Assembly: GCA_945878725.1 (NCBI GenBank)
Contig: CAMCTY010000024.1
Span: 1-32,257, forward strand
DNA length: 32,257 nucleotides
Source: Bifidobacterium breve
Lineage (GTDB): Bacteria; Actinomycetota; Acidimicrobiia; Acidimicrobiales; Acidimicrobilacustridaceae
Direction of reading: 5' to 3'
The notes below the pieces were generated by a model. It worked only from the letters and a program-made list of their open reading frames with translations, was not told the DNA's origin and did no database searches. The position numbers were made by a program, and so were the translations under genes. Below, piece after piece: positions 15,698-23,111 of the stretch (positions are counted from its first letter, which is position 1; the number at the start of each line of letters is the position of its first letter).

Positions 15698-17120
15698 GTA
15701 GCAACCGACCGGTCAACGTGCGATCCGCGTTCTGCGCCCGCCAGGCCAGCAGTGCTTGGGCATGTTGCAGCAGTGATGCGGGATCGTCACTCAACGTCTT
15801 CCAGTCCGGGTCGGCGGCAAGGTCAAACAACATCGCCTCACCATCCGCGAACTGCACGTAGGCCGCTTCATCCGTGCGTCTCACCGTCAATTGCCGCTGC
15901 GCACTCTCTCGGTTCATCGGCCAACCGGAGCCATCGCCGCCGGGTGCGAAAAAACGCCAATCAAATTCCCATGTCGCACCGTCTCTCCATGAATCCGACG
16001 TGTCGCCATGCAGGAAGTCGGTCAGCGGCATCCCGTCACACTGTTTTGGAATCTCAATGTCGAGCGCATCGCAGATCGTTGGAAAGATGTCGACGTTTTC
16101 CGTGAAGTGGTCGATGACAGAACCGTGCGCTAGAGGGAACCTCGGATCACGGATGATTGCCGGAATGAAATAGCTCTGCTCGAACCAACCAAACTTCTGC
16201 TGGAGCCCGTGATCACCGAGCTGCTCACCATGATCGGCGGTAACCACCACGATCGTGTTCTCCCATTGTCCGCTTTGGCGCAGCGCGTCCCACACGCGCC
16301 CAAGTTGTTCATCCACATCACCGATCATCCCGAAATACTGCGCACGCATCGTGCGAAGTTCATCTTCGGACTTGGGCGCTCCCGTAATCGGGTTACCGAC
16401 GAGGAATTCGTGCAGCGGGTGTCGCTTTTCCGCGGCAGCTATCGGCATGTCCATATCGGCAGGATCAAACGCTTCGGACCACTTGCCTGCGGCCGCGAAC
16501 GGCGGATGGGGCCGCAGATGGCTGAGATGAGCGAACCAAGGCTGCGACTGTTGAGGAAGCCACTCTAGAAATCGATCGGTCAGGAACGCGCTGATACCGA
16601 CCTCGGCAGGACGGTCCGACTCGGTGGCCAGTCCCTCGTCCGGATCGTCCGGCATCTCCCACCCTGCCGCCCGGACGTGATCGACCCACGCTGAACGGTC
16701 GGCGGTGAGATCAAGTTCAACGCGGAAACCCGGCAGCACTCCTTCGTAGGTGAAGAGCCGAGGATCCTCCGGCGAGGAAACCACGCGCGGATCGACCGCC
16801 TGATCGGTGTAACCGAACAGCACTGGGTCGTACCCGGCGCGGCCAGCGGCCAGCGCAACGTTGTCGAAGCGAGCATCAAGCGGCGACCCGTTCATCACCA
16901 CTCGGTTGTTCATCTGATAGGTGCCCGTGTAGAGACAGGCACGCCCCGGAGCGCACGGCGCCGCTTGGCTGTAATGGCGGGAGAACCGCACCCCGGACCT
17001 CGCCAAATCGTCCATGTTCGGCGTACGTGCGATCGGATGCCCCGCCGACGAAAGGCAATCGCCGCGGAACTGGTCCAACGTGATGAACAACAGGTTCATC
17101 GCTGGCTGATCAAGTGGCAT
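15690..17120 (-). CDS. Phosphonate monoester hydrolase-like enzyme (sulfatase superfamily)
   Basis: This 476-residue alkaline-phosphatase-superfamily enzyme has a formylglycine site: Cys56 in CAPGR (56-60) within the CxPxR motif. Metal ligands are Asp16 near the start (FITLDQFRGD) and Asp296/His297 (TADHGEQLGDH). Several features match phosphonate monoester hydrolase/phosphodiesterase rather than arylsulfatase (recalled comparison with the Rhizobium and Burkholderia enzymes): Gln17 after the metal Asp, NNRVVMNGSPLD (71-82) with Asn77, GYT (103-105), RPHPP with His205, Lys309 after the DHG loop, and the ending LAWRAQNADRTLT. Expected reaction: hydrolysis of phosphonate monoesters or phosphodiesters to free phosphonate or phosphate. 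A formylglycine-generating enzyme is required and is not in the window. It is divergent, by 65 bp, from a C-P-cleaving gene pair. The start may instead be the ATG 21 bp inside. Confidence 0.85.
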   Translation of the reverse strand: MPLDQPAMNLLFITLDQFRGDCLSSAGHPIARTPNMDDLARSGVRFSRHYSQAAPCAPGRACLYTGTYQMNNRVVMNGSPLDARFDNVALAAGRAGYDPVLFGYTDQAVDPRVVSSPEDPRLFTYEGVLPGFRVELDLTADRSAWVDHVRAAGWEMPDDPDEGLATESDRPAEVGISAFLTDRFLEWLPQQSQPWFAHLSHLRPHPPFAAAGKWSEAFDPADMDMPIAAAEKRHPLHEFLVGNPITGAPKSEDELRTMRAQYFGMIGDVDEQLGRVWDALRQSGQWENTIVVVTADHGEQLGDHGLQQKFGWFEQSYFIPAIIRDPRFPLAHGSVIDHFTENVDIFPTICDALDIEIPKQCDGMPLTDFLHGDTSDSWRDGATWEFDWRFFAPGGDGSGWPMNRESAQRQLTVRRTDEAAYVQFADGEAMLFDLAADPDWKTLSDDPASLLQHAQALLAWRAQNADRTLTGRLLHP

Positions 17121-17185
17121 GTTCGGATCGTATGGCAGTTCCGGGCACCCGTGGCCCGCTGATTGCTACGCGGTAGCGTCCCACT

Positions 17186-17962
17186 GTGACCTCCAACGAG
17201 TTCCCGAGTTTGGCCATCGACTCCGGGGCAATTGACCACTTCAACGAGAACGGTTGGCTACTCACCGAGCCACTCGATGTAACTGAGGTGGCATTGCTTC
17301 AATCGTGGATCGGCGAGATCGAAGGCTGGGACAACAACGGCGAATGGCTCCATTACCGCGAATCGACTGTGCACGGCCCTCGCCTCTGTCGCACTGAAAA
17401 TTTCGTCCCATTCCACGATGCTCTCGGCGTGTTCCTCACCACCGGTGTGCTCCTCGACACCGCCTCTGCCCTTCTCGGCGAACCGGCCGTCCTCTACAAA
17501 GAGAAGATCAACTACAAAGCGGCCGGCGGTGGCGGCTACGCGCCTCATCAGGATGCGCCCGCCTACCGGTTCATCGAGACCCACGTCTCCTGCATGATCG
17601 CCGTCGACGATTCCCTCGTCAGCAACGGATGCCTCGAGGTCGTGTCTGGCGCACATCAGGAGGTGCTCGACATGAACGAAACCGGCTGCATCACTGACGA
17701 ACTTGTCGCGTCATTCGACTGGACCCCCGTCGAAGTTTTCGCCGGCCAGGCTCTGTGGTTTCATTCGCGCACACCCCACAGGAGCGGAGCAAACACGTCG
17801 CCATTGTCTCGACGGGCGCTCTACCCGACCTACAACGCCGCGAGCGAAGGTGATCTTCGGCAGCGGTATTACGAACAAAAACGTGCCGAGTTCGCCGATG
17901 CAGGCGATAGCGGCACCCGGGTATCACTCATCGGTGACTTCCAAGGAGTGATGGTCGAATGA
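17186..17962 (+). CDS. PhyH-type Fe(II)/2-oxoglutarate dioxygenase, PhnY/TmpA-like
   Basis: This 258-residue protein starts at GTG. The iron-binding triad is His121-x-Asp123 (APHQDAPAY) with His198 (RTPHRSG), and Arg209/Arg210 are placed to bind 2-oxoglutarate. The segment LYKEKINYKAAGGGGYAPHQDAPAY-like stretch (103-127) is characteristic, in my recollection, of the PhyH dioxygenases found in phosphonate operons. These hydroxylate the carbon next to phosphorus in 2-aminoethylphosphonate (PhnY) or its trimethyl derivative (TmpA). The stop overlaps by 4 bp the start of an HD-domain oxygenase of the PhnZ/TmpB type, the known partner that cleaves the hydroxylated product. Cytoplasmic, no signal peptide. 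The precise phosphonate is unknown. Confidence 0.87.
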   Translation: MTSNEFPSLAIDSGAIDHFNENGWLLTEPLDVTEVALLQSWIGEIEGWDNNGEWLHYRESTVHGPRLCRTENFVPFHDALGVFLTTGVLLDTASALLGEPAVLYKEKINYKAAGGGGYAPHQDAPAYRFIETHVSCMIAVDDSLVSNGCLEVVSGAHQEVLDMNETGCITDELVASFDWTPVEVFAGQALWFHSRTPHRSGANTSPLSRRALYPTYNAASEGDLRQRYYEQKRAEFADAGDSGTRVSLIGDFQGVMVE

Positions 17963-18510
17963 CTCTCACATCGATCGCTGCGATCGAAGAACTCTTCGAC
18001 GTGTGGGGCGACAACCGCTACGACGAGGACCTAAGCCAACTCGCGCATGCGCTTCAATGTGCGGCGCTCGCCGACGCATCGGGAGCTTCGCCCGAACTCG
18101 TTGCCGCCGCCCTCTTGCACGACATCGGTCATCTTGTGGAGCTTCAGTCCGGAGGCGGTGCCGACTTCACTGCCGATCTCCACCACGAGGACATCGCCGT
18201 GCTCGTTCTTGCCGAGATCGTTCCGCGCTCAGTGACCGATCCAATCGCCCTTCACGTGCAAGCCAAACGCTTTTTGGTGGCAACCGAACCGACCTACCTC
18301 TCGACGCTCTCGGCCGGCTCCCGGCGCAGCCTCGCCGTCCAGGGCGGCCCCATGAACTCAGCAGAGTGCGAACGGTTCATCGCCCAACCCGGTGCGATCG
18401 ACGCCGTCACCCTGCGCCGCTGGGACGACAACGGCAAAGTCGAAGGTCTGAGCGTCAAGCCATTTGCTGCGTACCGGCCGATGCTCGACCGGCTTGCATC
18501 CAAGGATTGA
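17959..18510 (+). CDS. PhnZ/TmpB-like HD-domain di-iron oxygenase (C-P bond cleaving)
   Basis: This 183-residue HD-domain protein overlaps the PhyH gene by 4 bp. Residues aligning with the PhnZ di-iron ligands are present with a near-constant offset: His30 (QLAHALQCA), His54 and Asp55 (LLHDIGH), His76 (LHHED), His99 (IALHVQAKR) and Asp156 (RRWDD). Lys103, which holds the substrate phosphonate, is also present. The VQGGPM turn (128-132) is family-typical. These mixed-valent iron enzymes use O2 to split a 1-hydroxyphosphonate into phosphate and a carboxylic acid (glycine in PhnZ, glycine betaine in TmpB). Tyr21 and Glu23 near the N-terminus may be the gate that senses the substrate amine. It is not a phosphohydrolase despite the HD fold. 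Confidence 0.87.
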   Translation: MTLTSIAAIEELFDVWGDNRYDEDLSQLAHALQCAALADASGASPELVAAALLHDIGHLVELQSGGGADFTADLHHEDIAVLVLAEIVPRSVTDPIALHVQAKRFLVATEPTYLSTLSAGSRRSLAVQGGPMNSAECERFIAQPGAIDAVTLRRWDDNGKVEGLSVKPFAAYRPMLDRLASKD

Positions 18511-18528
18511 GAATTACGGAAACCGGAA

Positions 18529-19605
18529 TTACCGGAGACGCAACTGCGCCTCGCCCGTGATGATTGGCAGATCAACCGGGCTAACTGCACCCGGAGCGGC
18601 CGCGCACACCGCCGGGATCGCGTTGACGATCCGGTTCGCGGCCGTGGCGTTTCCGCCGCCCGCCGCGCCCGGTTCACCGGGTTCGGTGCCATGAATACTC
18701 ACGGCGAGATTTGGATGACCCGTAAGAACAACCCGGTGTTCGCCGCCAGGTGAACCCGGTTGCTGCCAATCGGGGGCGCAATCATCGTCAATGCGCGTGA
18801 TGTGTTCCATCACGATCAGAGGATGACCCTGCACGAAACCGGTCACAGCGAATCGGAACGCACCGAGGGTTCCTGTTTCGAAGGTTCCCATTCCATCGAC
18901 CTCAATGGTCTTTTCGAGCGGACGACGCTCCACCGATGTCGTGACCTCTTCGATCTCGACTCCAAGCATGTCGCCGAGCACGCGCACCATCGGAGCCCAC
19001 ACCATCATCAGCGACATGTCCTCGAGCATCTGCGGCATTCGGTCCATCGGTCCGCCTAGACCAATCACGTTGCGAACGACATGAGGCTGGTCGTACAACG
19101 CGTAGTTGAAGACTTCCTGAACTCGGATCTCGGTTATTCCGGCGCCGACACCGCTGATCAACCCAGGGAGGATGTCGAGTGCCCAGCCGGGATCGATGCC
19201 CGACACGAACACCGACGACCCACCGGCGTCACACGCGGGTTGGATCATGCCCATCAGTTCTTTCGGGGCACTGGCGGGATGAAGTAGCGGATAGAAGGAG
19301 GTAGAGACAACGTTTCGACCCGAACGCAGCAGTCGTTCGAGGTCCATGTACGCCTCCATCGGCCGGGTGTCGGCCGTGGCTGCGTAAACAACGACATCGA
19401 CATCATCGGCAAACGCGATTTCGACATCGTCTGTTGCCAGCACTCCGAGATTCCCGATGTTCGCAAGTTGACCGGCGTCCTTACCGACCTTGTCTGTGTT
19501 CGAGACGACAACCCCAACAAGTTCAAGATCGCGATGCGCATCGACTGCGCGAATCGCTGGTCGGCCAACATTTCCTGTTCCCCACACCACTACGCGAAAA
19601 GTCAT
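18529..19605 (-). CDS. DapB-like NAD(P)-dependent reductase
   Basis: This 358-residue protein has an N-terminal Rossmann fold (VVWGTGNVGRPAIRAV, with GTGNVG at 9-14) and a DapB-like start. The region around 90-150 contains NVVSTSFYPLLHP and VFVSGIDPGWALDILPG, which are typical of the mycobacterial dihydrodipicolinate-reductase-like family and of 2,4-diaminopentanoate dehydrogenase. It is longer than true DapB (about 250 residues) and lacks the DapB substrate motifs, so lysine synthesis is unlikely. The C-terminal 60 residues are rich in Gly, Ala and Pro. It is downstream (64 bp) of the epimerase-like gene on the same strand and converges with the phosphonate pair. The substrate is unknown. 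Confidence 0.8.
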   Translation of the reverse strand: MTFRVVVWGTGNVGRPAIRAVDAHRDLELVGVVVSNTDKVGKDAGQLANIGNLGVLATDDVEIAFADDVDVVVYAATADTRPMEAYMDLERLLRSGRNVVSTSFYPLLHPASAPKELMGMIQPACDAGGSSVFVSGIDPGWALDILPGLISGVGAGITEIRVQEVFNYALYDQPHVVRNVIGLGGPMDRMPQMLEDMSLMMVWAPMVRVLGDMLGVEIEEVTTSVERRPLEKTIEVDGMGTFETGTLGAFRFAVTGFVQGHPLIVMEHITRIDDDCAPDWQQPGSPGGEHRVVLTGHPNLAVSIHGTEPGEPGAAGGGNATAANRIVNAIPAVCAAAPGAVSPVDLPIITGEAQLRLR

Positions 19606-19669
19606 GCGGTGACCCTAGTTCCGGGCGTGCATGGCGGGTCGAACGAAATCGCGAGAAGTCGTCGAGGTC

Positions 19670-20776
19670 CTACACCTCGAACGTCGACTGCGAGCGGGGT
19701 CGCCCGCCGGGTCCGCTGTAGGCGAGCCCGACTCCCGGGGCCTTTTCCCACGCCACGTCGGGCATGGAACTCACCACAGAATCCCAGGCCTGCAGCAGTT
19801 GATCTTCGGCGTCGTAATCGAACGGATCGGTGAGCACGACCTCTTCCATCGCTCCGGGGAGGATCGGATTTTGCGCCAACCATCTCGCCGTCAACCCAAT
19901 CGCCTCGCGCGCTGGCACGAGGTCGCGGTACCCGAGGCGATTACGCAGATGCGACGTGTCGAGGACGCGATGCGCTGTCGACGGTTGGGCGAGCAGTGGG
20001 CGAGCTGGAATAGCCAGTTCGTCAGGCATGGAGACGATCTCCAGCTCGTGATCGAGTTCCGCGGCAACCAGTTCAATCACTTGGCGGATGGAGAGAACCT
20101 CGTCGTCGCCGCAATTGAAAATCTGGCCGGCAGAGGCCTCGGGATTGTCGATGCCGCAGAGAACGGCATGGGCGAGATTCTCTGTGTAGCCGTGATGGTG
20201 CAGGGTCAGTCCGCCATCAGCCACGATGATCCGCCGCCGACCGTCAAGAATCCGGCGAACGATGCTCCACTCGCGTGGGACAACCTGCAGCGGACCATAC
20301 GCGTACGGATAGCGGAAATGGGCGGCGTCAGGATGACTGGCGAACACAGCCTCTTCGGTGCGCGCGACGCGGAAGCCCTTCTCGTCCTCTGCGGCCTCAC
20401 CGACAACGGACGCATGTTCATCAACCGGAACAGGAAGACCTTCGGGAGTGAACAGCCATGGGTTCATCCAGCCCCTGATGGCCGGCACGCCACCGACTGA
20501 GACGAAACGTTCTGTCCGACCCACGGTCACTTCAGCGATCCTGCGAAGACGGCCATACATCGCAACCACAAGATCGAACTGCCGCTCGGAGAAGACCCGC
20601 TCAAGATCGTCGACGTCGTAAGGATCAGCATGGATGTGCTCAACCACATCGGGTGTTTCGGGACGCTCATGTGTCCCCCGGTGGAGGATTGTCACGTCGT
20701 GACCTCGGGCCACCAGACCATTCACAATATGGATACCCGTAGGACCAGTCCCACCCACAACCAGCGTTTTCGTCAT
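19670..20776 (-). CDS. NAD-dependent epimerase/dehydratase-like (extended SDR)
   Basis: The start is the ATG 8 bp after a strong GGAGGG site. A GTG three codons earlier is too close to that site, so I use 368 residues. The N-terminus is a Rossmann fold with VVGGTGPTGIHIV (6-18). The mid-region contains RFVSVGGVPAIRGW and RYPYAYGPLQVVP, where the Tyr-x-x-x-Lys of classical members is not obvious. HHGYTENLAHAVLCGI and GQIFNCGDDEVLSIRQVIELVA are standard extended-SDR features of epimerases and of atypical (NmrA/isoflavone-like) relatives. It probably binds a nucleotide cofactor; a sugar or small-molecule substrate cannot be told. It is divergent from an SDR gene and precedes the DapB-like gene. 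Confidence 0.78.
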   Translation of the reverse strand: MTKTLVVGGTGPTGIHIVNGLVARGHDVTILHRGTHERPETPDVVEHIHADPYDVDDLERVFSERQFDLVVAMYGRLRRIAEVTVGRTERFVSVGGVPAIRGWMNPWLFTPEGLPVPVDEHASVVGEAAEDEKGFRVARTEEAVFASHPDAAHFRYPYAYGPLQVVPREWSIVRRILDGRRRIIVADGGLTLHHHGYTENLAHAVLCGIDNPEASAGQIFNCGDDEVLSIRQVIELVAAELDHELEIVSMPDELAIPARPLLAQPSTAHRVLDTSHLRNRLGYRDLVPAREAIGLTARWLAQNPILPGAMEEVVLTDPFDYDAEDQLLQAWDSVVSSMPDVAWEKAPGVGLAYSGPGGRPRSQSTFEV

Positions 20777-20784
20777 GCAGCACA

Positions 20785-20790
20785 CCCTCC
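20785..20790 (-). promoter_or_regulatory. Ribosome binding site that fixes the epimerase-like start
   Basis: GGAGGG on the minus strand lies 8 nt before the ATG at 20776 and directly abuts the alternative GTG. It therefore supports the ATG as the real start. Confidence 0.6.
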
Positions 20791-20893
20791 GGGAACAGAA
20801 CTGTCGAGACCCTACCGTGGCCGCTCTCCTGGCTATCTGGAGTCCGCCAATTCATGGCAGGCTGGGCCTCTAAACAGCCAGGGGGATTCAAAC

Positions 20894-21676
20894 ATGTTGC
20901 TCGAAGGCAAAGTTGCGATCATTTCCGGAATCGGTCCGGGACTCGGTCAGGAATTGGCATACGTCTTTGCACGCGAAGGCGCCGATGTCGTTCTGGCTGC
21001 TCGCACCGAATCAAAACTGCAGGAAGTCGCCGACACAATCGCTGAGCGTTGGCCAGAGCGTCGCACGCTTGTGTGCCCCACTGACATCGGTGACGCCGAC
21101 CAGACACAGCGCCTTGTTGATGCCACGATCGCCGAGTTCGGTCGGGTCGATTGTCTGGTGAACAGCGCCTACATACCGCCGCCCTTCACCATGTTTGATC
21201 AGGCCGACTTCGCCCAATGGCGCAAGGCATTCGACGTAACCGTGTTCGGAACCCTTCAGCTCACGCAGCAAGTTGCGGAAAAGATGGCTGAGGCCGGTCG
21301 CGGCTCAATCGTGTTTATCAATTCGATGATCCAGAAGAAGCCGCTGCCGACCCAGTCCGGTTACGCGAGTTCGAAGGGTGCACTGACTGCGGCAGCCCGG
21401 ATGCTCGCCAAGGAACTCGGCGCTTCCGGCATCAGGGTGAACACCGCTTCCATGGGATGGATGTGGGGACCTCCCGTCGAGAGCTACGTCGAGTACGCCG
21501 TCTCCACCGGTCAGTCCCGGGAAGCCGTCATGGCCGAGATCACCAAGGACATCCCGCTCGGGTTCATCCCGGACGATGCCGATTGCGCCAATGCCGTCGC
21601 ATTCCTCGCCTCCGACTTGGCCAGCGTCATCACCGGGGTCGATCTCAACGTCAATGGTGGCGAGATGATGATGTAG
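20894..21676 (+). CDS. Short-chain dehydrogenase/reductase
   Basis: The ATG of MLLEGKVAIISG is preceded by AGGGGG at 8 nt. A longer frame of 88 residues overlaps the divergent promoter and looks non-coding, so I use 260 residues. The motifs are SGIGPGLG (10-17, with Ser for the usual Thr), VNSA (replacing NNAG, near 93), a Ser in FINSMIQ, YASSKGAL with Tyr and Lys, and the C-terminal ITGVDLNVNGGEMMM typical of FabG-like SDRs. SDRs with this GIGPGLG start are common in actinobacterial lipid clusters. Predicted function is NAD(P)-dependent oxidation or reduction of a hydroxy or keto group. The following F420-type gene is 99 bp away and may be cotranscribed. Confidence 0.9.
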   Translation: MLLEGKVAIISGIGPGLGQELAYVFAREGADVVLAARTESKLQEVADTIAERWPERRTLVCPTDIGDADQTQRLVDATIAEFGRVDCLVNSAYIPPPFTMFDQADFAQWRKAFDVTVFGTLQLTQQVAEKMAEAGRGSIVFINSMIQKKPLPTQSGYASSKGALTAAARMLAKELGASGIRVNTASMGWMWGPPVESYVEYAVSTGQSREAVMAEITKDIPLGFIPDDADCANAVAFLASDLASVITGVDLNVNGGEMMM

Positions 21677-21775
21677 CAGTACCCGGTTTCGGCCGGTTTT
21701 ATCCAGATTCGTGGCACGGATCTGGCAAACTCTCGTGATCCGCAAGTGGATCCAATTCGTGAAAGAGGAACGGTC

Positions 21776-22258
21776 ATGGCAACCGATCAAAAAGTCGAGC
21801 AGGAATGGGAGACCCCGTCGCACGACGAGATCCCGAACATCACCAAGATGCACGTCGAGTACCTCGAGATGAGCAACGACGACGCCGTCTGGGTTCAGGC
21901 CGGCATGCACCACGTCATGATCCGCACAATCGGCCGGAAGTCCGGCAACGAACACAAGATCGCCCTTCCTTTCTGGCGCGATCCTGAAGGCGTCCGCGTC
22001 GTCGTCGCTTCGTTCGCCGGCCATGCCAACCACCCGTCGTGGTTCATCAATATGCGCGATCGCGATGCCAATCCTGAGGTCCTCATTAAGACCCAGAACG
22101 GCGAGTTCTGGTCAGTGCCAGACATCCTTGAAGACGGACCCGAGCACGATCGCATCTGGGAACTCCTCTGCGAAGACCGCGCGTGGTACCGCAACTATCA
22201 GGAGCGCACCGAGCGCACCATCCCGCTCGTCCGACTTCCCGAGACCCGCACCGTCTGA
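21776..22258 (+). CDS. Deazaflavin (F420)-dependent nitroreductase/quinone reductase family protein
   Basis: The start is the ATG preceded by GAAAGAGGAA; an upstream in-frame ATG has no such site. The 160-residue protein has the split-barrel core of the Ddn/FDOR-A group. Its hallmark is VMIRTIGRKSGNEHKIALPFW (about 45-65), where the RKSG turn contacts the cofactor phosphate. SFAGHANHPSWFINM and a C-terminal EDRAWYRNYQERTERTIPLVRL follow. Members use reduced F420 for quinone, nitro or unsaturated-lipid reduction at the membrane interface. F420 use is inferred from family and not proven. The gene supports an actinobacterial host. It converges with the FrnE-like gene over strong hairpins. Confidence 0.87.
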   Translation: MATDQKVEQEWETPSHDEIPNITKMHVEYLEMSNDDAVWVQAGMHHVMIRTIGRKSGNEHKIALPFWRDPEGVRVVVASFAGHANHPSWFINMRDRDANPEVLIKTQNGEFWSVPDILEDGPEHDRIWELLCEDRAWYRNYQERTERTIPLVRLPETRTV

Positions 22259-22274
22259 TTCAGCTACGGCTGAA
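22259..22274 (+). terminator. Hairpin directly after the F420-type gene
   Basis: TTCAGC-tacg-GCTGAA is a perfect 6-bp stem with a 4-nt loop starting right after the stop codon. It has no T-run, so it is a candidate terminator or mRNA 3'-end stabiliser. Confidence 0.4.
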
Positions 22275-22281
22275 CGAGTGC

Positions 22282-22305
22282 ATCTGACCGACGTATCGGT
22301 TAGAT
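22282..22305. terminator. Strong hairpin between convergent genes
   Basis: ATCTGACCGA pairs with TCGGTTAGAT (10 bp including one G-T) around loop CGTA. It overlaps the stop codon of the FrnE-like gene and lies 23 bp past the F420-type gene. It can fold on both strands, which fits a shared terminator. Confidence 0.55.
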
Positions 22306-23022
22306 CTCACATCCATCAGGACCGCAGACCTCGCCCTCGGCAATTACGTCGAGGGCGGGTTCGCGTTCGGACCACGCCTTTTCGAGTACTTCGAGCAGCA
22401 CATCGGCCGGTTGCGCTCCCCCAACGGCGTAACGACCACCGATGACAAAGAACGGCACACCCGTGATCTGCAACTGACGAGCCAATGCCTCGTCGGCACG
22501 GACATCATCGACGAATGCATCCGAAGCCAGCACCTGCGCAACCTCGTCAGCATCAAGTCCTGCATCTATCGCAAGCTTCTCGACAACTTCGGGAAGACCG
22601 ATCGCTTCGCCCTCGGAAAGATAGCCACTGAGCATGCGTTCCTTGACTGCGGTTTGAATGCCACGCGCCGCGCCGAGGTGGATCATGCGATGAGCATCAA
22701 ACGTGTTCCCTGGTTTCACCATTTCAAAGTGAAAGTCGAGTCCGATGGCCGCTGCACGTTCGGTCATCTGGTCGACCATCGTTTGTGCCTGCACCACGTC
22801 GTAGCCATACTTCTTCGCAATCATCTCCGCGTAGTTGCCTGAGCGGACTGCCGGAGCCTCAGGATCAAGTTCGAAGCTGTGCCACATGATCGACACCCGA
22901 TCACGATGCTCGAACAGTTCCAGCGCCTGATCAAGATGCGCTTTTCCGATCGCGCACCATGGACACACCACATCGGACCAGATGTCCACCTGAAGTTCGT
23001 TTTCGATGGCAAATTCAGTCAT
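22300..23022 (-). CDS. DsbA-family FrnE-like thioredoxin-fold oxidoreductase
   Basis: The start is the ATG of MTEFAIENEL, preceded by GGGAG (240 residues). A 9-residue longer frame has no site. The thioredoxin-fold CPWC is at 20-23, following VDIWSDVVC. The middle helical insert contains the FDAHRMIHLGAARG segment typical of FrnE and 2-hydroxychromene-2-carboxylate isomerase relatives, and ITGVPFFVIGGRYAVGGAQ gives the cis-Pro loop. The C-terminus ends in a second cysteine pair (VCGPDGCEI) frequent in FrnE. No signal peptide, so it is cytoplasmic. FrnE-type proteins are linked to oxidative stress and polyketide tailoring; the exact role here is unknown. It is divergent from an MFS transporter. 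Confidence 0.9.
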   Translation of the reverse strand: MTEFAIENELQVDIWSDVVCPWCAIGKAHLDQALELFEHRDRVSIMWHSFELDPEAPAVRSGNYAEMIAKKYGYDVVQAQTMVDQMTERAAAIGLDFHFEMVKPGNTFDAHRMIHLGAARGIQTAVKERMLSGYLSEGEAIGLPEVVEKLAIDAGLDADEVAQVLASDAFVDDVRADEALARQLQITGVPFFVIGGRYAVGGAQPADVLLEVLEKAWSEREPALDVIAEGEVCGPDGCEI

Positions 23023-23103
23023 TTGGCGCTCCCACGATCCGTGAGACAAACCTACCGCCTCGACGGAATCGAACTATCGTTTCGAATCGTTCGCTATCGG
23101 GGT

Positions 23104-23107
23104 GGAG
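23104..23107 (+). promoter_or_regulatory. Ribosome binding site supporting a TTG start of the MFS gene
   Basis: GGAG lies 4 nt before TTG at 23112. The longer ATG frame to the left runs through the divergent gene and lacks a site. The spacing is short but usable. Confidence 0.45.
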
Positions 23108-23111
23108 ACTG

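Noticed and set aside
22287..22300. ACCGA-cgta-TCGGT as a TetR-type operator
   Set aside because: It lies between two gene ends, not before a start, and is part of a longer 10-bp stem better explained as a terminator.
23070..23093. CGAAC...GTTCG inverted repeat between the FrnE-like and MFS genes
   Set aside because: Arms are 5 bp with a 14-bp spacer and the interior does not pair well. It could be chance.
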